From NCBI GenBank assembly GCA_005239945.1, contig SBAY01000371.1, positions 1 through 12,731 on the forward strand: a DNA stretch of 12,731 nt. The letters run 5' to 3'. Every line of letters starts with the position of its first letter. Position 1 is the stretch's first letter. The notes beneath the pieces were generated by a model that saw only the letters and a list, made by a program, of their open reading frames with translations, made no database searches and was not told the origin of the DNA. The DNA comes from Nitrospira sp. (GTDB taxonomy: Bacteria; UBA9089; CG2-30-40-21; SBAY01). Both the position numbers and the translations under genes were made by a program. Shown here one piece after another: positions 8,601 through 12,731 of the stretch.

Positions 8601-10199
8601 CTGCCCATCTTCTATACTGGTAACTGTCAGGTCAATATTAGCATTATAAGTTATATTTGTCTGATTTTGAATTCTTAAAGTATAATTTACAGTCTCTCCT
8701 CTATTATATTCTTCTTTATCTGTTTTAAGAGTCATTACAATAGATGCCATTTGTGTAAAGAATGACCTGTCAGCAGTCCCAATTCTGCAGTTATTTTCAT
8801 CATAAAAATGTGCAACCAATCTATCCCTTGCTTGAGTAACATTATATAAGGTATAAACATAAGTAATTTTATTTTTAGGTGGCACAATTAAGATTTCCTC
8901 GCCTCTTGTAGGATTAAAAAAGAAGCTAAATTTTAGAGTAATAGTTTTTGTATTTTCAGTATGATTCCAGACAATAAAACTAAAGTTTATATCACTTCCT
9001 CTTGGATATGTTTCAAAATCAGATTGTACAGCAAAGGTTAACTCTTTGGTAATCTCTGGAGCATCCAATTTTTTATATACGGAAAATATATCTCCTTCTA
9101 TCTCATCCTGAATAGAATTGTTATTTTGGTCTTGTAAGATATAGTTTATATGATAAATACCTAAATCAGATGGGACAACTTGTTGAAAATTTACTACAGT
9201 AGCCTGTCCTGAAGATAGAGGTGTGGGAAGTGAAAGATTATGGATTTCACTTTGAGTTTTATCAGGATTTAATACAGTAATTTTGACTTTTTTAGCTATT
9301 GCCTCAGAATCATTGACTATTGAAAGTGAAAGCTGTCCAACAGCACCTAAGCTTTTCTCAAATTCTGTAATAGTACCCATTGAACTCTTAGTCCAGGTAA
9401 GTAGGTCTCTTATCAGATTCAATTCATCCTGGGCTATATGATTAGTAACAAATCCTTGGTCAGAGTAGAGTGTAGTAGCAATGATTTTCCCTTTACCCCA
9501 TGGGTATACTAATATAACAGGCATAGAGTTTTTAGTGCGTCTGAGGAGAATAGTAGCATCATCAGGCCATTGAGTAAAATAGCCATCTATATTCGCATCT
9601 ACATAAATAGTATCCTGTCCAGCAAATATAGGATGTTTTATATCAATATAGGCACCACCACGCCAGCAGGATTGGTCTTCTCGCCAGCCAAAACCACTTA
9701 ATTTACCACCCGGTAGCGCTGAGAATTCATAGCCATGTTGTTGAGTAAAGGAGATAACTGTTCCACCACTGGCTGCATACTCCGCAAGTCGTTGTTTGAC
9801 TAATAACGAGCCTTCCAAACCAAATAATCCTCCAGATGGAATAATAAGAATTTGGTGGTCTTCTATGGTCTCAGGTGGAAGTGATAGGTCATGAATAGCA
9901 TACGGTTCTTTTAACCTCTCAAGTAATGCTGCAGTATATCCATAATAGCCATTTTGCAGGATAGCTATTTCTGCATAGCCAGAGGGATGTAATATAATTC
10001 CATCATAAGTGGATACATCCACAGTATCATCAGGTCTATCAACTATATCACCACCTCCACCATCCCCATCACCATTTGGCGGCGGTGGCGGTGGTCCACA
10101 ACCATCACCTGCAAAACTCTGCGTACAAAGCATAAATATAGTCATTATTACTATGAAAAGAAACTGTATACTCTTTTTAATCTTAAAAAACTTACCCAT
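5625..10199 (-). CDS. secreted giant protein, N-terminal half: amidotransferase-like fold, CARDB modules, 14-blade beta-propeller
   Basis: This is 1,524 residues from ATG at 10199-10197; TTG at 10202-10200 is an alternative. GGAG at 10216-10213 lies 13 nt before the ATG and 10 nt before the TTG, so the start is uncertain by one codon. Residues 1-30 are a signal peptide (basic start, hydrophobic core IQFLFIVIMTIFML, cleavage likely after QSFA). A Pro-then-Gly/Asp linker follows (34-58). Residues about 64-270 resemble a class I glutamine amidotransferase/ThuA-like fold (ILIIPSGGLFG, PWGKGKIIATTLYSDQG); I see no catalytic Cys in the elbow position, so it is probably non-enzymatic. Residues about 275-935 are CARDB/Ig-like modules. 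Residues about 939-1524 are 14 propeller repeats of about 42 residues (VWFGT..GVSRYDK..NTW..FT..DGL). It ends in TAA at 5625-5627 exactly where the propeller closes, and the same frame continues open downstream. It is probably extracellular; the ligand is unknown. Confidence 0.85.
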   Translation of the reverse strand: MGKFFKIKKSIQFLFIVIMTIFMLCTQSFAGDGCGPPPPPPNGDGDGGGGDIVDRPDDTVDVSTYDGIILHPSGYAEIAILQNGYYGYTAALLERLKEPYAIHDLSLPPETIEDHQILIIPSGGLFGLEGSLLVKQRLAEYAASGGTVISFTQQHGYEFSALPGGKLSGFGWREDQSCWRGGAYIDIKHPIFAGQDTIYVDANIDGYFTQWPDDATILLRRTKNSMPVILVYPWGKGKIIATTLYSDQGFVTNHIAQDELNLIRDLLTWTKSSMGTITEFEKSLGAVGQLSLSIVNDSEAIAKKVKITVLNPDKTQSEIHNLSLPTPLSSGQATVVNFQQVVPSDLGIYHINYILQDQNNNSIQDEIEGDIFSVYKKLDAPEITKELTFAVQSDFETYPRGSDINFSFIVWNHTENTKTITLKFSFFFNPTRGEEILIVPPKNKITYVYTLYNVTQARDRLVAHFYDENNCRIGTADRSFFTQMASIVMTLKTDKEEYNRGETVNYTLRIQNQTNITYNANIDLTVTSIEDGQLYKKAFNLNLPSQGSVTYTATFTLPSAIAGGVCIFDAQAYSRGEKIGQAITNFNIPRALLLVDPILPSVFSYTSTVSFNITNVGALSLPPGTLAVTFKDSHDNLLWSGINTFSTITLNGSTTVNFNISIPQIKFEEVYKLTYNLISEFTTVSGEINIPCANVIKLDFDKPSYRIRENLGMSLKITNTGRFKEDLQIITSVSDCNFVSTKSITILPDDSGTITYNFTIPETTTAGVHQVRVTLMLGTCTISKVFNFTIPEAQLTFKIDKLSYTTSDVGTFTLSNIGGVDETYDYIVRIIDERNITIFENIDTIKIQAGEISNPIEFNIPNQTLDGGYTLAILTTDSKGDKKNFYRPLHIQGIKAQVNINPGKKVYLTDEEVNLITQITNLNGAIEDATLTVKVFSSVEEWLSYTNVNDICDIAVDGNYIWFATPGGVKRYDKSTNEWKMYTTIDGLASNDVTSVAVDDQYVWFGTRYNGVSRYDKLNNTWQTFTKIDGLISNDITSIGVGTDCVWVGSWEGVTRYAKIDNRWERYRVSETQPGNFVNDIAINGNLVWFATYDGVRRYDKRDNTFRGYTTSEGLAHNHVYSIGVDGNYIWFGSPQGLVTRYDTSNELFKIFTTSNNQPENKVNSIAVGTNSVWFATNKGITQYDKKDNIWKTFTTQDGLIGNQTKAIVIDNDGVIWAGGNDGVSKYEPSKPWKTYITADGLSDNEVTSIDIDNEIIWLGTAKGGLLQYNKINDSFKNFTTAEGIVSNYIKAAAADIDYVWLVTSEGISRYEKIGGSFQNYRYDIELLPYGGRNLQLHLVVIDGSYIWFAGYGGIDRFDKANSTFRRFTTNDGLIDTHINAIVKDDKYIYFGTQKGVSKYNKLNQIFTNINQLNNIVIYSIDIDNDAVWFGTEQGLYRYDRDKDTFRRFTGANSGLLRDDVRVVVTKGDFTWCATYDGVCRYDKVNDTWRVYTTKDGMPCNFVRAIAIDSTYAYFATDHGIARL
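5628..7385 (-). repeat. 14 beta-propeller blade repeats (two-component-regulator-propeller type)
   Basis: The translated repeats follow the pattern I-A-V-D-x-x-Y-V-W-F-G-T-x-x-G-V-x-R-Y-D-K, then an aromatic strand and T-x-D-G-L-x-S-N-x-V, about 126 bp each. I count 13 full units and a final partial unit ending GIARL. The block starts with the strand EEWLSYTNVND, which can complete that last partial blade, so the array can close like Velcro. Fourteen blades fit two consecutive seven-blade propellers, as known in periplasmic sensors of hybrid two-component systems. No kinase or regulator domain is present here, so signalling is not implied. Confidence 0.8.
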
Positions 10200-10360
10200 C
10201 AAGTTCTTAACACTCCTTTTATTAGTTGATGTGCGATGTGTAATTTGCGATTATCCCACATTTCACATCCCTTACCACTATCCACTGACTCTTGATTTTT
10301 TAATAACTTAAGTGATTTGGGATGATTAGCTCAAGGTAAAATTATCAATTAGCATTTCAA

Positions 10361-10396
10361 AGATATGTGATGTGGATTACACCACATTACATATCT
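10361..10396. repeat. 15-bp inverted repeat, possible operator or 5' leader hairpin
   Basis: The left arm 10361-10375 (AGATATGTGATGTGG) and right arm 10382-10396 (CCACATTACATATCT) pair with one mismatch around a 6-nt loop. It lies about 165 bp upstream of the giant gene start and a few bases downstream of a promoter-like sequence. It could bind a repressor near the transcription start, or form a hairpin at the 5' end of the message. Confidence 0.5.
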
Positions 10397-10401
10397 CACA
10401 T

Positions 10402-10429
10402 CTTATATCCCTAATATAACCATTCTCAA
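10402..10429 (-). promoter_or_regulatory. possible sigma70-type promoter for the giant gene
   Basis: On the minus strand, TTGAGA (10429-10424) and TATAAG (10407-10402) are separated by 16 bp. The expected start site falls at the edge of the inverted repeat 10361-10396, giving a leader of about 190 nt. In AT-rich DNA such matches arise by chance, so this is only a candidate. Confidence 0.25.
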
Positions 10430-10483
10430 TCATTTCGTATCTTACACAGCTCATTGCAAAATTAGCAATTAGCAGTTTAAAAT

Positions 10484-10515
10484 TTTTCATTGCTCATTTT
10501 ACATTGATTTCTCTC
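10484..10515. repeat. 32-bp dispersed repeat, copy 1
   Basis: This stretch (core CATTTTACATTGATTTCTCT) recurs at 11926-11957 with a single mismatch, in the same orientation. Both copies are in non-coding spacers, one on each side of the ATPase gene. Confidence 0.75.
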
Positions 10516-10560
10516 CCCTTGTAAATTCTGCATTCAAGGTTGCCCCAAATTCTCTGATAA

Positions 10561-10598
10561 ATGTGCAAGATATGCAAATAGAGTCTATTTTTGCACAT
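10561..10598. repeat. bulged stem-loop
   Basis: ATGTGCAA (10561-10568) pairs with TTGCACAT (10591-10598), and AAATAG (10576-10581) pairs with CTATTT (10585-10590) around a 3-nt loop. A 7-nt one-sided bulge separates the two stems. There is no U-tract on either strand that would clearly make it a terminator. It could be a processed or regulatory RNA structure, or a remnant of an inverted-repeat element. Confidence 0.45.
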
Positions 10599-10656
10599 CT
10601 CTCTGCTGTCCTTCTCGATTATAGTCCTCCATTAACCTAATTTATTCACTCCAAAA

Positions 10657-10694
10657 GTCTACAAAACAACTCTTACTTTGTAAACTTTGTAGAC
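10657..10694 (-). terminator. candidate intrinsic terminator of the ATPase gene
   Basis: On the minus strand, GTCTACAAA (10694-10686) pairs with TTTGTAGAC (10665-10657), with a further ACAA/TTGT pair inside, and TTTT follows at 10656-10653. It begins one base after the ATPase stop codon. The stem is AT-rich and the U-tract short, so termination may be weak. Confidence 0.45.
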
Positions 10695-10695
10695 A

Positions 10696-11886
10696 TTAGC
10701 TTCTCCTCGATATATATTCAGCAAATATTCTATTAGGAAGTTTATAATTCCCCCGCTCAGTTTTTATTATTAACTCTTTCTTAACTAATCTGTTTAAAAG
10801 GGCACTAAACGGACTTTTATTAGAAATAATGTTTCTATTTATACATTGTTTTAATAATCTATTATGATCTGTAACTTCATAAATTTTTGCCATTACTTTT
10901 AAAACCTCTTTTTCTTTTTCACTAGCCAGATTGTATAAATAATCTAACATAATATCCCCTAAATCTTCTAATGTTCTATTCAAGGCTGATTCAAAGGAGT
11001 CAGTTCTTACCTTCCCTTCAACTTGATTTTCATAAAGGTATTCACAAAGTACCTGTAGTTGGAAAGGATGTCCTTCAGTATATTCAAATATCATCTCCTT
11101 AACACCATCACCAAAAGACACTCCTGTACCCTCAAGAGTTCTATCTAATATTTCCCATACCTTTGGCTTTTCTAAGTTTTTCAATCTCACAATAGGAATA
11201 AAATACCTCCCAATAGGATGGTTTTTCTCCATAAACTGTGACCATCCTTTATATGTACTTGAGAGAACAAATAAAAAGCCAGTTTTCTTAATTACTTCTT
11301 CATCACTCAAGACATTTTTCAATAAAGTTAAAAATTCCGGAATATGTTGATAGTTATGAACATCGTCTAAAAGCACGAGAATTATTTTTACTTCAGTCTT
11401 TAATTCGTCCCAAAGTTTCAAAAGAGCATCAAGGAGTAAAAGTTGAGGGTCTCCTTTAAACCTCTCTTTATCTTTAAATTGAATTCCACCACCAATTACT
11501 GGAAGAGTTATTCCCAGCCCATTCAGAAACTGGCTGAATTTTTTCAATTTTTCAAACTTAACAGGTAAATTTCGAGGTATATGAGTTATCAACTGAACTG
11601 TTGGACTCAAAAGTTCTCTTTCTGTATACTCCCTTATTGAAACAAAAGAAGTTAATAATCCTTGAGTTTGGGTAATCTTTTTGTATTCCTTTAGCAGTGT
11701 AGTTTTCCCCACTCCCCAATCACCCAATATAATAAAATGGTTAAAGTATTTGTTCCTTGCTCTTTCAAGCTGGTTATAGAAGATTTCTAATTCCTTCTCT
11801 CTGCCAAGGAATACCTTTGGTTCCATCCCTGACTTTGAGGTAAAAGGATTAGAACCTACTATTTTTATCTTTTTTTGCTCTTGCAT
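10696..11886 (-). CDS. P-loop ATPase of AAA/STAND-like type with C-terminal winged-helix-like region
   Basis: This is 396 residues from ATG at 11886-11884; a TTG at 11901 would add five residues, but the purine-rich GAGAGAG before the ATG fits a ribosome binding site better and nothing suitable precedes the TTG. The N-terminus has the NPF...FLGREKEL signature seen in many GRE-type AAA/STAND ATPases. Walker A is GDWGVGKTT (residues about 55-63) and Walker B is IILVLLDDVH (about 168-177). FLFVLSSTYKGW follows as a likely sensor-1 strand. GHPFQLQVLCEYLYEN is the helical part seen in such ATPases after the nucleotide-binding core, and the last 80 residues (SEKEKEVLKVMAKI, then SPFSALLNRLVKKELI) look like a winged helix. 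ATP hydrolysis seems intact. The partner or target is unknown: no fused effector or sensor domain and no neighbouring toxin or nuclease. It is probably cytoplasmic and transcribed alone. Confidence 0.85.
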   Translation of the reverse strand: MQEQKKIKIVGSNPFTSKSGMEPKVFLGREKELEIFYNQLERARNKYFNHFIILGDWGVGKTTLLKEYKKITQTQGLLTSFVSIREYTERELLSPTVQLITHIPRNLPVKFEKLKKFSQFLNGLGITLPVIGGGIQFKDKERFKGDPQLLLLDALLKLWDELKTEVKIILVLLDDVHNYQHIPEFLTLLKNVLSDEEVIKKTGFLFVLSSTYKGWSQFMEKNHPIGRYFIPIVRLKNLEKPKVWEILDRTLEGTGVSFGDGVKEMIFEYTEGHPFQLQVLCEYLYENQVEGKVRTDSFESALNRTLEDLGDIMLDYLYNLASEKEKEVLKVMAKIYEVTDHNRLLKQCINRNIISNKSPFSALLNRLVKKELIIKTERGNYKLPNRIFAEYISRRS

Positions 11887-11925
11887 CTTTTTCTCTCTCA
11901 ATATATTTAAATTTGCATTGTTAAC

Positions 11926-11957
11926 TTTTCATTGCACATTTTACATTGATTTCTCTC
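11926..11957. repeat. 32-bp dispersed repeat, copy 2
   Basis: This is the second copy of the repeat at 10484-10515, one mismatch apart. It lies about 40 bp upstream of the ATPase start, in a 225-bp spacer (11887-12111) that otherwise holds only low-complexity and purine-rich sequence. Its position just above the ATPase start could place it in that gene's leader, but a dispersed repeat is the simpler reading. Confidence 0.7.
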
Positions 11958-12111
11958 ATATATCACATTCTAATCTCTCTTAATTCAATATCCAAAGTGC
12001 AGCTCTGACCTCCACTTTTTCCTCTCAGAGGTAATAATTAGTTTGCAACCTTTTGATTAACAAGGTGTTTTGTAAACTATCCCCTTGTCCCTTGCTCTTC
12101 CCTCTTTCTCC

Positions 12112-12564
12112 TCAACTCCTCTTGAATCTTAAAATTAAATTTCCTATCAGTCTACCACAGAAATATCCAATTGGTATTATAGCAGTTCCATAAATTGGCA
12201 GAAAAATGAATACCATGCAAGCTGTAGAAGATTTACTGGTAGCTGCTACAAAATAAATATATAAACTAAAACCAAAAATAACAACTACTGCTCCCATCAC
12301 TCCCCATACACGCTTATAAAAAATTGTCTCAGAATTTTTAATTTGCGATATGTTCAAATGTCTTTTTGCAAATACTACCAAGACTACAAATGGAATACTG
12401 GTTAATAATAACAGAAAAAAAATGCCACTTATTATATTAAATCTTTCTTCAGGTGAGAATATAAAAGAATCTAAAGCTGAAGGAATAAAGAAAAACAACG
12501 GTAGGCATATTCCTATTGCAATAATTCCCCAAAAAAATAATTTAGAGTATTGTCGAGTAGACAT
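12112..12564 (-). CDS. small four-helix membrane protein, function unknown
   Basis: This is 150 residues from ATG at 12564-12562 to TGA at 12112-12114. I prefer this ATG to the upstream TTG codons (to 12573) because AGGAGG at 12579-12574 lies at ideal spacing, 9 nt from the ATG. Four hydrophobic segments are clear: about residues 9-27, 45-65, 87-107 and 114-136, with short polar loops and a basic C-terminus (LRFKRS), suggesting an integral inner-membrane protein. I do not recognise a family and see no catalytic motif. Oddly, the ribosome binding site and the first codons (MSTR) overlap the proposed domain VI of a group II intron. The original 5' end of this gene may therefore be upstream of the intron, outside the window, and the present start may be one that the intron supplied. 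Confidence 0.7.
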   Translation of the reverse strand: MSTRQYSKLFFWGIIAIGICLPLFFFIPSALDSFIFSPEERFNIISGIFFLLLLTSIPFVVLVVFAKRHLNISQIKNSETIFYKRVWGVMGAVVVIFGFSLYIYFVAATSKSSTACMVFIFLPIYGTAIIPIGYFCGRLIGNLILRFKRS

Positions 12565-12600
12565 ATTCAACAACCTCCTTTTAATTGCTTAATGCCCCTC
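12552..12600 (-). ncRNA. proposed group II intron domain VI with bulged branch-point A
   Basis: After a TGT linker, GAGGGGC (12600-12594) pairs with GTCT-CTC (12562-12559 and 12557-12555), leaving A12558 bulged. Above it, ATT pairs with AAT and AGCAA with TTGTT, capped by an 11-nt loop. The bulged A is the seventh base from a GAC end, as expected for lariat branch points in group II introns that end in AY. The predicted 3' splice site lies between 12552 and 12551, within codon 5 of the membrane protein. Confidence 0.5.
12574..12579 (-). promoter_or_regulatory. strong Shine-Dalgarno AGGAGG inside intron domain VI loop
   Basis: AGGAGG lies 9 nt before the ATG at 12564 and decides the start of the membrane protein. 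In the proposed domain VI fold it occupies the apical loop, so it would be accessible in the unspliced RNA. Confidence 0.65.
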
Positions 12601-12603
12601 ACA

Positions 12604-12636
12604 GAACCGTGCTTGAGGTTTTCCCTCACACAGCTC
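12604..12636 (-). ncRNA. group II intron domain V
   Basis: The 33-nt hairpin starts GAGCTGTGTGAGG and ends GCACGGTTC, matching the domain V pattern that begins GAGC and ends ACGGTTC. The AGC catalytic triad is at positions 2-4. The lower stem forms 8-9 pairs including G-U, a 2-nt bulge is present on the 3' side, and the upper stem is GAGG/CCTC. The loop is GAAAA, five nucleotides, where a GNRA tetraloop and a total of 34 nt are usual; that may be a natural variant or early decay. Confidence 0.75.
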
Positions 12637-12731
12637 TTCGGTAATACATCCTCAAACTGAGGACAGGGTATATGTCAGGTGATATATCTTCGGTAGTGGC
12701 AGTGGATTATACTTCACGAAGTTCAAGAATT

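Larger units (their letters stand above)
10200..10695. other. repeat-rich spacer between ATPase and giant gene
   Basis: I see no gene in these 496 bases. It holds a candidate terminator next to the ATPase stop, a bulged hairpin (10561-10598), a short repeat shared with the spacer above the ATPase, an inverted repeat (10361-10396), and a possible promoter. Two imperfect direct copies of a 23-nt stretch (10338-10360 and 10458-10480, three mismatches, core CAATTAGCA) add to its repetitive character. Its length and content suggest that the giant gene has its own transcription start and is not an extension of the ATPase transcript. Confidence 0.6.
12552..12731 (-). mobile_element. 3' end of a group II intron (domains IV-end, V, VI)
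   Basis: The minus strand from the window edge reads as the tail of a group II intron: a short stretch before domain V (12731-12637, with a CCTCA/TGAGG hairpin at 12650-12662), domain V (12636-12604), a 3-nt linker, and a domain VI that ends GAC at 12552. Group II introns are self-splicing retroelements, usually encoding a reverse transcriptase/maturase in domain IV; that gene would lie beyond 12731. One frame entering from the edge reads ILELREV then stop (TAA at 12709-12707), which could be the end of such a protein but is too short to judge. The element may be complete, or only a 3' remnant. Confidence 0.65.

Noticed and set aside
10338..10480. CRISPR-like repeats in the spacer
   Set aside because: There are only two imperfect 23-nt copies about 120 bp apart, with no regular array or cas gene.
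12054..12090. Terminator after the membrane protein gene
   Set aside because: The ACAAGG/CCTTGT arms are only about 6 bp with a long loop and no following U-tract.
12350..12592. Plus-strand open frame of 80 codons over the membrane protein gene
   Set aside because: It is the antisense shadow of a gene with clear membrane segments and a good ribosome binding site; its own product has no recognisable feature.

Overview
The window is AT-rich DNA with every convincing gene on the minus strand. It looks like an uncultured bacterium from a candidate phylum: a very large exported protein built from Ig-like modules, a FlgD-Ig-like C-terminal domain of the kind common on surface proteins of uncultured lineages, spacers full of short imperfect repeats, and a group II intron. 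The lineage is an inference from style, not from a marker gene. The standard genetic code fits all genes.

Reading in the direction of transcription (high to low coordinates): (1) 12731-12552 is the 3' end of a group II intron, with a recognisable domain V and a foldable domain VI; the rest of the intron lies outside the window. (2) 12564-12112 is a small four-helix membrane protein whose Shine-Dalgarno sequence and start codon sit inside the proposed intron domain VI. (3) 11886-10696 is a P-loop (AAA/STAND-like) ATPase followed by a stem-loop that may be a terminator. (4) 10695-10200 is a spacer of about 500 bases with hairpins, repeats and a possible promoter. (5) 10199-5625 encodes a secreted protein with a signal peptide, an amidotransferase-like fold, CARDB/Ig-like modules and a 14-blade beta-propeller. 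(6) 5624-342 stays open in exactly the same frame and encodes further Ig-like, TIG, FN3 and Big domains and a FlgD-Ig-like C-terminus. (7) 341-1 is unresolved sequence with a nested stem-loop.

The main observation is that (5) and (6) are one reading frame of 3,286 codons interrupted by a single TAA at 5625-5627. The first half has the signal peptide and no C-terminal sorting-like domain; the second half has that domain, no signal peptide, and no ATG, GTG or TTG in its first 149 codons. The propeller also appears to be spliced into the middle of a CARDB-like module, whose second half begins just after the stop. A second in-frame intrusion (about 4500-4776) contains a 14-bp tandem repeat and looks like intergenic repeat DNA captured by the gene. 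The other notable observation is the group II intron 3' end overlapping the start of the small membrane protein gene.

The ATPase and the membrane protein have no visible functional link with the giant protein beyond shared orientation.
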